Shown one piece after another: positions 47,767 through 64,000 of a stretch of DNA of 64,000 nucleotides. Each line of letters starts with the position of its first letter. Positions within the stretch are counted from its first letter, which is position 1. Made by a program: the position numbers and the translations under genes. The stretch spans positions 62,001 to 126,000 of the forward strand of contig JANFAH010000096.1 of NCBI GenBank assembly GCA_024663395.1. The letters run 5' to 3'. The DNA comes from Pisolithus tinctorius (taxonomy: Eukaryota > Basidiomycota > Agaricomycetes > Boletales > Pisolithaceae). The notes under the pieces are model-generated. The model saw only the letters and a program-made list of their open reading frames with translations. It did not search any database and was not told where the DNA came from.

Positions 47767-50722
47767 TCACCAGTTCATGGTGCTCTCACGCAGGATCGGT
47801 GTAGAGATCGCGGCTGGAATAATAGGACGACGATCTCTCATGACAGATGCACGATGATTGTATGTTTCGTCTTCCGGATGTACGCCTTGATAGCCGCGTA
47901 AACTGTCTTCGGCATAATAGAAGCTTCGCCTTCTTGGCCCACCAACGCTGTCGCGATCGAATTCCTGGCCCTCCGGGCGCACACCGACCACCTCCGTTAA
48001 AGGTCTGTGCCCAGCTTCCTGGCGGCGCTTGTAAGAACGGTAGGCAACATAGCCGACAATCATGAATGCGATGGTTCCGAGGGAACTGACGACGCCTATA
48101 ATAGCATCTTTGCGGACATCGGATCCTCCTGAGCTACTAGACGAGCTTCCTCCTGGTGTAGGACCGGCGATCGCATCCAGGGCTAAGCTAGGGTCGACAC
48201 AAGCCGCCAGCGTTGTGGGTATACCTCCACTCTGCCCGGTGTAAAACACGGATTTTTGGTTGGCAATTAGGCTGGAAAGCGTGTTCACCTTGTCGCTAGG
48301 TATGTACCCCTGCCATATTGTTTCCAGTTGGTCGACGTCCTGCGGGCCAGTGTAGGTGGAAGGCTCGTATACGATCAAGTCGTAATTCATCACTTGCGAA
48401 GCTATGACAGGCGTCAGCACTACGATTTCGATCAAAGCCAGACGCCTACCCCCAATGCCTAGAGCGGTGGCAATGACTTCAGGGAAGTATTCGAAAATCT
48501 GGCCTGGTGAGTCAGCATTCGTCGCTACCCACTCCCAGTTCAATGACTGGTTAAACAGAACATTGATGAGTGTATAATCAGTTGGAACCAGGCTGAGATT
48601 GAGCTGTGGTTGAGGTAAAATAACACTCGGCAAACCACTAGGGAGAGGAGGAGCAGAAGGCGAACTAGTAGGAGCTGCCGAAGCGATTGTCAGTGTTGTA
48701 GCTGCTTGGTCAGGGTTAGTCAACTGCAGAGTCGAGGTGTGGGTTGGTGTGTCGAGCAGCAGCGATGTCACACTTGTAAGGTACATATAATTCGTATTAG
48801 TGACGGTGGTTGGTTGACTGGTCGTCGGGCTCATGGGGCTATTAGACGGGAAGGTTATTGCCGTCGGAACTGGGCCAGAGCTTGTGGGCGTTGCACTATA
48901 AGAACTGATGGAGAGGTGAACGTTTCACAACATGAAGGCGGGGATGCTACGTACGGAGTGTTTGTGGGTGTGACAGATGGTACTGTCGTTGGCAAGCCGC
49001 TGGTGGGAACGGAGGATATATCTGAGAGTAGCGAGGTAAGAGGCAGTCCACTACTAGGAATCACAGTGGGAAGCAATGAGCTTGTAAGGGACCCAACCAC
49101 AGACGTCGGGAGTAGATCGCCGCTTGATTGATCGCTCGAGGAGGGAAGCAATGCGCTGGTGACAGGGCCGATGACAGAGGTCGGCAGCAAGCCATCACTT
49201 GATTGTCCACTAGAGGAGGGAAGCAATGCGCTGGTGACAGGCCCAATTGCAGAGGTCGGGAGCAGATCACCGCTTGATTGACCACTGGAGGAGGGGAGCA
49301 ATGCGCTGGTGACAGGTCCGATTGCAGACGTCGGGAGCAAGCCGTTGCTTGATTGACCGCTAGCGGAGGGAAGCAATGCACTGGTAACAGGGCCAATAAC
49401 GGACGTCGGGAGCAAGCCGTCGCTTGACTGACCACTCGAGGGAAGCAATGCGCTGGTGATAGGTCCAATCGCAGACGTCGGGAGCAAGCCATTGCTTGAT
49501 TGACCACTAGAAGAGGGAAGTAATGCGCTGGTGACAGTGCCGACAACAGATGTCGGGAGCAAGCCATTGCTTGATTGACCACTGGAAGAGGGAAGTAATG
49601 GGCTAGTGACGGGGCTCAACGCGCTTGTGACAGGGCCCACTGCGCTAGTGACGGGGCTCAATGCACTGGTGACGGGGCTCACTGCGCTAGTGACAGGGCT
49701 CAACGCACTGGTGACGGGGCTCACTGCGCTAGTGACAGGGCTCAACGCACTGGTGACGGGGCCCACTGCGCTAGTGACAGGACTCAACGCACTGGTGACG
49801 GGGCCCACTGCGCTAGTGACAGGGCTCAACGCACTGGTGACGGGGGCCACTGCGCTAGTGACGGGGCTCAATGCGCTGGTGACGGGGCCCACTGCACTGG
49901 TGACGGGGCTCAATGCGCTGGTGACGGGGCCCACTGCACTAGTGACGGGGCTCAATGCGCTGGTGACGGGGCCCACTGCACTAGTGACGGGGCTCAATGC
50001 GCTGGTGACGGGGCCCACTGCACTGGTGACGGGGCTCAATGCACTGGTGACGGGGCCCACTGCGCTAGTGACAGGGTTCAATGCGCTGGTGACGGGGCCC
50101 ACTGCGCTAGTGACAGGGTTCAATGCACTGGTGACGGGGCTAACTGCGCTGGTGACAGGGCCCACTGCACTTGTGACGGGGCCGATCACAGACGGGAGCA
50201 AGCCGTTATTTGATTGGGTAGCGGAAGATGCTGCTGACTGACTCGACCTTCCTGCAGCAGATGATGCAGAAGAAGACGCGGCGGGGCAACCGACACCTAG
50301 TCCCAAAACCAGAGCAATCCGTAGTGGTAGGAGTTGTGGACGAGGATGTAGTGGCCGGTGCTGCTGAGGAAGAAGGCGGGGTGGAACTCGGTGACGAGGC
50401 GGACGTCTGCGTCGTGGTCGTGGTGGACGGAAGAAGTCCGAGTTGGCCGCCAAGCCCACCCACCACGCCTCCAACATCACCACCCAGCGAGTCTGCGGAC
50501 GCGACCAGCGAGACGAGTCAGATAAAACAGCGCGGTGCGAAATGAGACGGTCTTACCGACTGTACCACCCAGACCACCGAGAATGTTGTCAGGCTGTCTG
50601 TGCCTCAGTAGGGACCTCCTCGCGTGAGAGAAGGTGGTGGATGAGTGGGACGCGCTGCTTGGGGTGGCGACGAGAGCTGCGGCAACTGCGAGGACGAGCA
50701 AATAGCTCGTCGATAGGTACAT
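47767..50722 (-). CDS. MSB2: Msb2-like signalling mucin
   Basis: This is a cell-surface mucin acting as sensor upstream of Cdc42/MAPK signalling for surface and osmotic cues. The start at 50,722 opens a signal peptide (MYLSTSYLLVLAVAAALVAT). A Gly-rich segment and a Ser/Thr-rich mucin domain follow. The mucin contains about 28 heptads of the PVTSALS/PVTSAVG type and seven 25-residue repeats built on LLPSSSGQSS..GLLPTS. The conserved extracellular Msb2 domain begins LNLSLVPTDYTLINVLFNQS and includes WEWVATN and VFYTGQSGGIPTTLAACVDP. One membrane helix (AIIGVVSSLGTIAFMIVGYV) is followed by basic YRSYKRRQEAGHRPL and a cytoplasmic tail with GQEFDRDSVGGPRRRSFYYA, highly characteristic of basidiomycete Msb2. 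It ends at 47,767. The frame shifts near 50,300, possibly an intron or one extra base. Confidence 0.87.
49061..49600 (-). repeat. 75-bp coding tandem repeat (25 residues), about seven units
   Basis: Within the mucin domain the 25-residue unit LLPSSSGQSSNGLLPTSVIG plus a PVTSA tail repeats about seven times with small changes (N/D/G in the middle, A/V before IG). The unit keeps a multiple of three and carries the same PVTSA motif as the neighbouring heptads. Confidence 0.85.
49603..50185 (-). repeat. 21-bp coding tandem repeat (PVTSA heptad), about 28 units
   Basis: Heptads alternate regularly between PVTSALS and PVTSAVG, so the true copying unit is 42 bp. Exceptions cluster at the 5' (gene) end, where LN and VS variants occur. 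On the + strand the same tract leaves a 211-residue frame open; that is a shadow of the repeat, not a gene. Confidence 0.88.
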
Positions 50723-51292
50723 GGAACTTTTCTATTGATTGGAGCACAAGGGCGGTATTTGCAAGGAGGGCGGTGAACGAGCGTGGGGTGTTCGCTCCAG
50801 AGAGCAAAAACTTGGGACTGCACGACAGAAAAAAAGCTGGGATCGCAGCTGTCGACGTCGTCGTCGCAGCGAGCACCCAGAAACACAAGAAATAGAAAAA
50901 CAGAGAAAACACGAAAACGACTGGCGAGCCTTGAAGGAATGTGAAACTCAACAGCCCGGATATTGCACGTCTGATCGTCGTCTCACACGCTCGTAAACCC
51001 ATCTCCCTGCCAACACACCGGCGCTTTTCTCATCGCAGTTGCAGTTCGCTCATCTTGCTTTCTTATTTTCTTATTTTTATTTTCAAGAACGCTTCAAGTA
51101 CAGGTACTTTTGAAATATGTGATCGAACCTCGTATCCACGCAAAGTCCGGCCATGACAACCGTGTCCGACAATTGCGGCCCACCCAATTTGTTAGGTGCA
51201 TATCTTGCATTGCAGCATGGAGGGCATAGCAGACATGTAATACTATCAGAGAACAGTACAGAAACTATCAAGTAAACGATGGCAAGTCGGCT

Positions 51293-52000
51293 TAGATGAA
51301 CCCAATCTGCGCAGGCATCGTGACTTGAGTCGATCGATCACTTCCGTTCCAATCAAATAATACACACCTTGTTTGCAACATCGAGTGCATCGTGGTCAGA
51401 TGTAAGACGCACATACGCCTTCTTTTTGCCGTCGGGTCTATGCAACGCTTCAGTTAGCGTCCTCCTGGAAATAGAGTACGAGCATGATGCTCACCGGATG
51501 AGGGTGTTGATTTTCGCAGCCTGAACATCATACAACTTCTTCACAGCGTCCTTGATTTGGCGCTTGTTGGACCGGAGATCCACGATGAACACCAACGTGT
51601 TGTGCTCCTCGATCTTCTTCATTGCCGACTCCGTGTTCAATGGTCTACCAATCCTGGTCAACCCAGCCACACGAACGCGACAAAATCATCCGTTTACGCA
51701 CGACACGATAGTCCGGTACTCATCCATCCGCGGTGCATGAGGAATAGATTTCCGTTGGTATTTGGGATTACGAGCGAGTTTGAGCGTCTTTGGCCGGCGG
51801 AATGTAACAGAAAAGCGTGGCTTGCGTTTACCATGTGAGTGCACGCCTTGCAGCACGGCCTTTTTGGCGGCCTTGGCCTTGGCGTCCTTTCCTCCGGCTT
51901 TAGCAGGTGCTGAGGGAAACTCAACGATCCGTATGGCCCAAGTCATCAGGACATGGTCGTACCTGCTGCTTTGCCCTTCGTTGTCTTCGTGGGGGCCATC
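51293..52000 (-). CDS. RPL25: 60S ribosomal protein uL23 (L25/L23a)
   Basis: This is a cytoplasmic large-subunit protein at the peptide exit tunnel, binding 25S rRNA and docking the signal recognition particle. The start at 52,000 reads [12 protein letters not shown]; an intron then leads in frame to [20 protein letters not shown], a basic N-terminal extension typical of eukaryotic uL23. The core follows: [38 protein letters not shown], an intron, then [37 protein letters not shown] and the last exons [20 protein letters not shown] and ANKIGFI, with TAA at 51,293-51,295. All ribosomal-protein hallmarks are intact. It is co-oriented with the mucin downstream and SMC3 upstream. Confidence 0.95.
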
Positions 52001-52423
52001 GGTGATAAGTCTACAAGGGAAACAACGTCAATACCCGGCCGACGCAAAGTTTCCCTCGCCAGACGAAGCCGCAACCCGTTCCATGCGATCTAACGCAACG
52101 CGCCATCCGACCTCATCCCAAGCCATCCATCATAGTTCGGGTGGATTCGTCCCCATTCCGCCACGTTTCCCCGAAAGACGGGGCATGAACGTCCTGGGCT
52201 TCGTCACACTGAGCAGAGTATTGGGCTTACCTTGATGATATGCGGCCTTGCTCGTTGGTGTGGATGGGTCGTGAAGCGGGATCTGACAGCCCCGGGTATT
52301 GCCGAGGAAAGTGGTGTGGCTGTGTCGTAGGTGCAGGCCGAGGAATTGGAATTCGTAGCAAAACAATATTGTAGTACTACAGATACAGTACATGAACTAA
52401 TACCAACAGCAGAGCGTAGAGTA

Positions 52424-56929
<4,506 letters not shown>

Positions 56930-57019
56930 CTAACACTTTCGGTAGTACGGGACTAGCAGTGAACAGGTGTGATGATATCACGTGATGCGTGACATACGCG
57001 TCACTCCAACTAATTTTGT

Positions 57020-58716
57020 TTACTTCCAAGGGTCAAACAGAACCTTTCCACACTTCCCTTTGTCGAACTCTTCGTACATCCTCCCTGCTTCACTGAATCC
57101 CACAACCTTATCAACTAAACTCACTTCTCCTCCTATGTCTCCAAATATATCTTGTCTGCGTACAAGCAGGTCCAGTGCCATCGGGAACATCGCCCGAACT
57201 GGACACCGGCCAAAATCGAGCGAGACGTTCTTGTCGTAAAGCTCTTGGCCAGTGAACGGAACCGTGGAATTGGAGTGCACCCCGACAGATGTAATGCAAC
57301 CAAATGGCCTCACGAGTTCGTATGCAAGTGACAGCGCACTGTTGTTCCCAACAGCCTGTTATTGTCAGCCACAATGTGATCACTGCAACAGACTGCAAAT
57401 GTCCTCACCTCCAAAACAACGCTGCAACCAACTCCGTTACTCCACTCAGATACAATGTTCCTGCTGTCTTCGATGCTGGCGACTTGCAGGTAACCCCTCT
57501 CCTGTTCCTGGGATATTTTCGAATAGATCCTTGCAAGTTTGCTACGTCTCGCTTCATTAAGGTCAATTGCGACTAGTTTGAAGTCCAAGCCTTTAGTGTA
57601 GAAAGTATCAAGGGCTGCGATGCAGGCACACTACAGAGTTCCCAATCTCTACTGACCTCATGCATGAAGAACTCACCATTCCAACAGGCCCAAGCCCAAT
57701 AACAGCGATCAACAAGACTGTATCATGTTGGCGCAATCCGTTTGGAGCCTGTGCGCCTTCCAGGGTAACAATGGTGGAACTGTGAGGATATGGCTGTGAT
57801 GTCATCATCGGCAGACTCTTGGGGTGGTTCAAGGCCTGGAAGGCCGCAAACACACCAGTAGGAAGAATGTCACAAAGCATGAGCAGTGAGGAGTCCGCTA
57901 GTTTTGGGATAGAACGTCGCATCTCAAGTTCTTGACCCGCATAAGCAACTACGACTTCGCCCAGTCTGTATAGCGTCCCACCGGCCTTGGGGACGCGAAC
58001 ATACTGCGCCTGCCCTCCAGGAGTGCTTGGCGTTCCAAAGAGGCGACACTCCACACATCTAGAGGTGAAACCGAGGCGACAGAAGCTAAAATGTTGTATA
58101 TCATCGTACGTCAGGTCAGCAGAAATGTTGTCATCTAACAACACCTACTGGCATTCCCCACATGAGACTGTGAAGGGGGAGATGACCTTGTCGCCAACCT
58201 TGAGGGTAGAGTAGAGGGAAGGGCGATCGCGCGACGCCGGATGAAAACTCGAACCGAGCTCTATGACTTCCCCCACGAATTCGTGCCCGCAAACACAACT
58301 GATAAAGGACATCTGCTTTCTACGACGAAACTTAGGGGCTTCTTCGAATGACTTACGATTCTGTTAACCCCGCGGTCCCACGATAAATGTGCAGGTCACT
58401 CCCGCACAATCCAGCTAGCTGCTACAATGACAATCGTGGCGTCTGAACGGCCATGTCTTACTTACTTTGACTTTGACAATTGCATCATCTGGATGTTCGA
58501 TCCTGTCGGTTTCAACGTGAATGATAGGTAAATGTGCTCGAAGAATGGAAGGTGGGACCGGGGACTATATTTGAATAGGCTGCTGCCTAATGTCTACCCC
58601 CTGGGCTACCTCTATGTTTGAACCCAAACCTACCTCGGGAAAGCAACCTTTTCGACGCGAATGTCATACGCAGGGGGATACCAGAGAATAGCCAGCTGAT
58701 CCACAGGGGAAGACAT
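57020..58716 (-). CDS. Zinc-dependent medium-chain alcohol/polyol dehydrogenase
   Basis: This is an oxidoreductase of the MDR superfamily, NAD(P)-dependent with catalytic and structural zinc. The start at 58,716 reads MSSPVDQLAILWYPPAYDIR. The catalytic zinc site is CGSDLHIYRG and GHEFVGEVIELG. The four structural cysteines lie in CGEC, then after an intron FCRLGFTSRCVEC. The Rossmann part has VIGLGPVGM, then KLVAIDLNEARR. The remaining core includes VVLEAVGNNSAL and FGCITSVGVHSN, and the gene ends KVLFDPWK at 57,020. Six or so introns interrupt it. The substrate is not evident; the sequence looks closer to glutathione-independent formaldehyde- or sorbitol-type members than to ethanol dehydrogenases. 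It lies between SMC3 and DUG2 on the same strand. Confidence 0.85.
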
Positions 58717-58977
58717 CTTCAGGGGACTTGTGTGTCGTCAGAACCTAATTATGACGTGTGAGTTAGGGTGCGCACGGCTGACACTCGGTCGTCGTCGGTC
58801 ACTGGGAGACTCCGAAGGCAACCAGATTGAAGACCAAAACGGCTAGAGCCGAGACTACTTGGAACTTACAAAACAGACCCCAGGTTCATAAACAAATTCA
58901 TGCGACCACAACGAAATCCGCGTGTACTATTATACAATGCATTCTATCTCGTCTACCCAATATAATCATGCAGGCCG

Positions 58978-61900
58978 TCAACGCTGTATGTCGACATTGG
59001 CAACTTTAGCCAAAAATCGTTCGACAACTGACTTCCCGCGGCGGAGATTAGCCAGAGAAATACGTTCGTTGGGCAGATGGGCTCGGTCCTATGTTAATGC
59101 AGAATCATTAACACTCCTTCCCACCAACTAAGCAGTAAAGATGTTACCATGCTTTGACCCAGAGGAAGGTGAAGCGCTCGACAACCGAACTCTTTCTCTA
59201 GGTTGGGTATAGAGGGTATAGACTACCATCATATCGTCAGAAGCAACTCGTTCGAAAAAACTAAGAACTTACCCCGCCTTCCCTTATTCGAAGTGGTTGC
59301 ACTCCCCACTCTTCGTGAACAGCAGACTCAAGTGCATTGAACCACGGACCATCCAAGTCCCCAAGCCACCAGTCGGCTGTTCGCTCAATGATAACCTGTT
59401 TGGACGTTAGCGATGCCATCCGTCTTCGACAGGATGGAAGCCCAACCGATAACGCATTGGGAGAATTGAAAGAATTGAAAGAGGCTTGTAGATGCGACAC
59501 GACGGATCGCGATACACTCTCTAAGTCCTGATCGGGCACGATACGTAGCGAAACTTGGGCTGTAACCGTGCCGGGAATGACAGTGGAGTCTGTATATGTG
59601 CGTCACTCAGTGCCAAGTGTCGAAACGAATGAAAACTTACTTCCAGGTCCTGATACGGCAAGGTTATGGACGGTAAGGGACGGTTCTCGCCACCTTGATG
59701 ATAGGACAGAGCCCGGGCTTCTTGTCACCTGAGACAAGAGTGTGTATAGCTGCTTTTCGTCTTCCGTCTGTTGTCTAACACTTTCATCTAAGGTTCTGAT
59801 GAGTCTCGGCCGGGTATATGAATAGGACATCCAATACGAACAAAACCCGGGGATAGCTACTTTCCTCTGACTATCTGTTAGTGTTGAAAGCAAACGAATC
59901 CTGCAAACAAGGTGAGAAGGCGGCGTGCATAGGTGATTTATGGCATACATGTCTAACATCGGTTCAACTACCGCACCACCTTCAATTCCAGAATGCTGGT
60001 CCGGAGCTCCACTTGAGATCTGCAAACTCGGGTTCACAGTAAGAAATGCCGTGCCACGTAAGTACGCACCGCAAGGGTTGCGTGCACGACGCCTCGTAAG
60101 CCGTAAGTAATACATGGTGGATACTCAGTTATCCACGTAGAATTGCTATCAAATGTAAAGTCAGGGACAAGTACGGAGGAATGATTCACACCTTAAAAGG
60201 ATTGCGTCGATGCTTCCTATCTGCGCCTGCTGAGAATAAGTGGCAGTGCAGCGGGGAAGAGAGTGAGGGAAAACCTTGTGTTTTCGTACGGTATCCATGA
60301 AGCCGGTGCTTCCTACTTCCTCCTCTCCTTCGATCAAGAAGATAAGATCCACGCCAAGGGCTCGCCTTCTGAGAAGCTCGGCAGCTGCACAAGCGATAGC
60401 GATTATTGGCCCCTTGTTGTCCGTTACGCCGCGCCCATACAAGTATCCATTACGGCCAAGGACTGTGAAAGGATCGGAATTCCAGCCATCCCTCGGTGCT
60501 GAGACAACATCGTAATGCCTGAGAAACTTCGAGTGTAAGTGATGAGTTCTTAAGGAATCTTCCTCGGTGTTTATTCACCCATAGAAGAGTATCCTGGGTT
60601 TGGGTTGCTCTCCTTGAGTACCCTGAAAAGTTGCCAAAACAACAGGATTCCCCATTTCGCAAGTGGGTAGCTGCGGAGGATAATGTCACTATTCGACGTT
60701 ACATCACTAGAATATTGCTCACAAGTGTAGACTCTGCCCCAAGTTGATGAAGACACTTTTTGAGCCACATGGCAGCTTGCCGACAATCTTCGTGGTGCAG
60801 CGGGTCCGAGCTCACGCTCGGAATAGAGACGAATGTAGACAGCGCATAAGTCAGGACATCTGTCGCCAGCATGATATTAGAAAAATGATGTCGAACCATA
60901 CATACCATGGTCATCATCGCCGTTCAGGTCCACAATGGAATGATCAATAAACTTTTCACTGTCGCTGGCTTCCAGAGGTACTGCTATGTCCCAAATCTGA
61001 CTAACGTTGGCACAGTTGACATTAAATGAGACGACGTACTTTGACGAACCCATCGTTTGCCCCAGTCACCAGCACAAAGCCATTCGCTTCGGTGGACTGA
61101 GTAATAACAGACGAGAGCACAATCCCGTCGTGTGCTTTCCAAGTTGACGTGCAATTAAAGGAAGGAGACCAGCGCTGCGTCATCATTGGCGACGATGACC
61201 AAATTCAGTCCGGAATCGGACTGACCTGAACTTGACCGTTTGCAGAACAGGTGAACAAGTCTGAATGTATCATCGACAAGGACAGGATATCGACATTCTG
61301 GCAAAGAATAAACCTTGTCTACTGAGCCACACAATAATGACTCTTACCTCCTGCACTATAATCGTGCGCACAAGTGTCTTGGTTTCCAGGTCGAAAACCT
61401 TGACATAACCATCCTGACAACCAGCGAAGACGGTGTCACTTCTGGCTGCAAGTGATAGTACGGCACCATGAGAGCATTCGAAGGTGTGAAGAAGTTTCGG
61501 TCCGGATGACATGCAGTTCCACAGCTACAGGCAAAGAGGATCGGCAAGAACTGCAAACGGCATTAAAATAACACACCTTAACAGTCTCGTCCCCGCTACC
61601 TGTCAAAAGTTGTTGACACCTGCCAGACGGTGAAAGAGGATCATCGGAGCCTGCTCTAGAAGACGGTACGATTGCCATGCAGTAGACATAACCATAGTGT
61701 GCAGAGTCTATGACGTTCGATGCTGGGATATCAAAAGCGGAGGCAGTGTTCATGCCCTTCTCCGACGAGGGAGGCGAGAACGACGGCCAAAATTGTTGGC
61801 AAAGAGGTCAGCAGGCTTGTGCGTGTACTGAGGATAGCTGTCAAAGAACTTGTGAACCTTGCGTGAGGGTGTCGACACGCCAGAGCTAGTCTCCTTAATT

Positions 61901-62934
61901 CGCTGACCGATTTGATCCTCGGAAAATCCGAACCACTGAAGTGAGGTGTTTTGGCAACCGATGTATATGGTTTGCAGACTGGGATTCCATGCCAGCGAAA
62001 AGAGATCACCTGCCCCTGTTTCTAGGTATGGATACAGGACGTAGATCTGTTCGAAACTCGCAGTGGACCATATCTGATGAATTCTTAGACTCTGAAACAA
62101 TGGTGCCAATGCATACCGCGCACCCTAACTGTACTGTCACCTGCAACTGGCGATGAAAGTCGGTCATGTTTGAAAGACGAACAGCCTACCCGAAGCGCTA
62201 AACAACCACCGCTTCTCTTCTGCAAGCTCTAAAGCGAGTATGCTACCCGTATGACCCCGTAGACTTGTCTTGAGGGTGCAAGTTTGCTTTGACCAGACCT
62301 ACAACACTGAGTACGCGTGGGACATTCGGTAGCACTCGCTAGCAACCTACAGATATATCTTGGCATTGTCCCCCAGCATATATGTGCTCGGTATCAGCCA
62401 TCAAACTGAGGACAGACCTGTTCTCATCTCCCAACGAATGAACAAGAAGTGGCGACGGCAGCGACGGTATGGGTTTGCTGACAGAGGCTGCAGAGTCGAA
62501 CATAAGAGAAAAACACCAGCTCTCTGGGCACATTTCGGGACATACGAGGAGGAATGGTAGCAGTAGGTGTTCCAGAGCTTACCCTTTTGTATGTATTCAT
62601 TCCTTGTAAATGGCCCGAGGAAGCGTGGATGGCACCAATCGGGTGAACAGTACCAGTAGTAAAAACGCGCGAATGAGATAATTACAACGGCTGATACTTG
62701 CTGGCGGTCCGGGGTAAATTTGTGCAAAAGCTGCTGGGTCAAGAGTAAGTTTGGAGTAAGTACTATGGCGTAATCCGAAGTTTCAGATATACTGGGACCT
62801 CCAATGTCGAAGCAGGTGTCTTGGCGCGGGCTCGGACTGTTCGCTTGAACCTTCCACCGATCGATGGTTGCGGTCACTGTGTAACTTGAAGTACCACCGA
62901 CGGCCTTGACCGGGCGCGTGGCAGATTGCGACAT
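58978..62934 (-). CDS. DUG2: Glutathione-degrading peptidase subunit DUG2 (WD40 + M20)
   Basis: In yeast Dug2 works with the glutaminase-like Dug3 to cleave the gamma-glutamyl bond of glutathione in the cytosol. The gene starts at 62,934 (MSQSATRPVKAVGGTSSYTV). The N-terminal half carries WD40-type repeats: NRSVLSLMADTEHIYAGGQC, GDLFSLAWNPSLQTIYIGCQ, HYGYVYCMAIVPSS, LLTGSGDETVK and SLAARSDTVFAGCQDGYVKV. The C-terminal half is an M20 metallopeptidase: GHYDVVSAPRDGWNSDPF (metal His), YLYGRGVTDNKGPI (bridging Asp), FLIEGEEEVGS (catalytic Glu pair), with an ending containing SKSV-type KSVVERFLAKVANVDIQR at 58,978. The frame breaks near 61,792 in a TTTT run (one T short) between WD40 repeats. About fifteen introns are inferred. 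It is divergent from RPAP3 with only 36 bp between start codons. Confidence 0.88.
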
Positions 62935-62970
62935 CGATTTGAACTCGTTGGCTTGAAACCATCACACAAA
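62935..62970. promoter_or_regulatory. 36-bp divergent start-to-start interval of DUG2 and RPAP3
   Basis: The predicted start codons of the two genes face away from each other across 36 bp, so promoters and 5' leaders must overlap the neighbouring gene or be very short. If either start codon lies further in, the interval would be longer. Confidence 0.45.
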
Positions 62971-64000
62971 ATGGTGTCAGAAACAGCGAAGTTGGCGAAA
63001 GAAAAGGTATTCTAATCCATTCCCAGGAGACTTTCCAAGGCATGCATCTCATTGGCCTCTCCAGGGTAACGGGGCCTTTAAGGCTGGTGACTATCCCACT
63101 GCAATAGGCCATTATACCACCGCCATCCTTGCAGATGGAAATGATCCAACCTTCTACCTCAACCGTGCTGCCGCATATCTGAAACTAGGCAAGTACGTTC
63201 TTGCGTTTCTTCTACATATTTTGCCGCGACTGATCGTCTCTGCCCTCCTAGAAACGAAGATGCTGAAAGAGATAGCACGAAAGTCCTCGCGTTAAGCCCA
63301 AATAATGTAAAGGCACTCTTCAGAAGAGGACAGGCCAGACGATCTTTGAGCAACTTCGACGATGCTCGCCAAGGTGAGGATCTCACGCACTGGACGCTCG
63401 AGGGGTAAAATCATTCTTCAGACTTCAACGAGGCCCTTAGGCTGGAGCCCTCAAACATGTCCATAAAGAACGAACTTGCCGAGCTAGAGGAGGAAACACG
63501 AGAGAGACAAGGCAAGCCGGTGGTAAGAAGTTATTCGTATCCTTGTACGTGGATTCAAACGAATTCTCTAAGCCGAGACGCCGTCGAGTACCGATCGAAA
63601 TTATTGAGCCAGAGGCAGATAAGTCGCCGGTGGCGAAGGATGAGCCTTTGCTACAGCCAGTGTCATCCAGGGATCTGAAGCCTGAGACCAAGCGAGAAAC
63701 CAGAGAGCAGTTACCTCCTAAGCCCCAAACATTTGCAGACGCAAAACAAGCTCGGGAATCCAAGGGTACTCGAGTCGGTGGTGGCATATTCCGACCATCC
63801 GGAAATCACACTATCGTTACGAGAACAACGAACGAGGCCTCTCACGAGCCAAGGTCAGGCAAGGCAAATACCACGCCCGTACAGTCCCCGACGACACTTT
63901 TTGATTTTACTAAATCATGGAACTCTTTGGAAACTGACGAGGCTCGGTGGAAGCTCATGTGTGTAAGTGACAAGCTTCAGACGAGATTCCGGGATCACAG
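62971..64000 (+). CDS. RPAP3: RPAP3-like TPR protein, truncated by the window edge
   Basis: This is a co-chaperone of the R2TP/PAQosome complex that delivers clients to Hsp90, as for RNA polymerase II subunits. The start at 62,971 reads MVSETAKLAKEK; an intron of about 58 bp leads in frame to a TPR array: GNGAFKAGDYPTAIGHYTTA, DPTFYLNRAAAYLKLGK, EDAERDSTKVLALSPNNVKA and FRRGQARRSLSNFDDA, followed by FNEALRLEP. A basic/proline linker (RRRRVPIEIIEP) and Ser-rich region precede LFDFTKSWNSLETDEARWKL, which is the start of the RPAP3 C-terminal domain. The gene runs off the right edge, so the end is unknown. Four or more introns are present. SPAG1/TTC-type relatives share the TPR part, but the FTKSW element favours RPAP3. 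Confidence 0.83.

Noticed and set aside
49606..50241. 211-residue + strand frame TGLNALVTGPTALV repeat
   Set aside because: It is the antisense shadow of the Msb2 PVTSA heptad tract; a 21-bp repeat keeps several frames open on both strands.

Overview
The window is nuclear DNA of a filamentous basidiomycete, most likely an Agaricomycete. Genes are broken by many introns of about 45-60 bp with GT..AG ends, and the gene set is basidiomycete in character: a KDZ transposase with a TET/JBP-like dioxygenase, an Msb2-type mucin, a SepH/Cdc7 septation kinase, Dug2 and Msh5. No species can be named from the sequence alone.

There are two compartments. Positions 1 to about 18,700 are an accessory, transposon-rich zone that is poor in CpG. 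It holds a partial zinc-cluster/coiled-coil gene, two hypothetical genes, a KDZ transposase (5,660-9,112), an unknown ORF (9,340-10,121), an intact TET/JBP-type 2-oxoglutarate dioxygenase (10,789-12,049), degenerate tandem repeats (12,280-13,400), a decayed gene fragment, two more hypothetical genes and a repeat-bearing gene desert. The three + strand genes from 5,660 to 12,049 look like one mobile unit that pairs a transposase with a DNA-methylcytosine-oxidase-like enzyme.

From about 18,700 to 64,000 is gene-dense core genome. In order it holds a CaaX-box protein, mitochondrial ribosomal protein uL5m, SepH/Cdc7-like kinase, a small SAM methyltransferase, Aurora kinase, Ypk1/Gad8 AGC kinase, a G-patch protein, an F-box protein, a PQ-loop vacuolar transporter, prohibitin-2, MSH5, an isoprenylcysteine methyltransferase, an Msb2-like signalling mucin, ribosomal protein uL23, cohesin SMC3, a zinc-dependent dehydrogenase, DUG2 and a truncated RPAP3. 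Many act in mitosis, meiosis and chromosome handling (SepH, Aurora, MSH5, SMC3). This looks like ordinary housekeeping neighbourhood rather than a cluster. From 46.4 to 62.9 kb all six genes lie on the minus strand.

A recurring oddity is single-base frame breaks, mostly missing bases in short homopolymers, inside otherwise perfectly conserved genes (Aurora, prohibitin-2, PQ-loop, SMC3, DUG2, F-box). These read as residual sequencing errors more than pseudogenes, and they matter for any automatic annotation of this region. Exon boundaries are given where I could verify phase by eye; elsewhere the coordinates are gene spans including introns.
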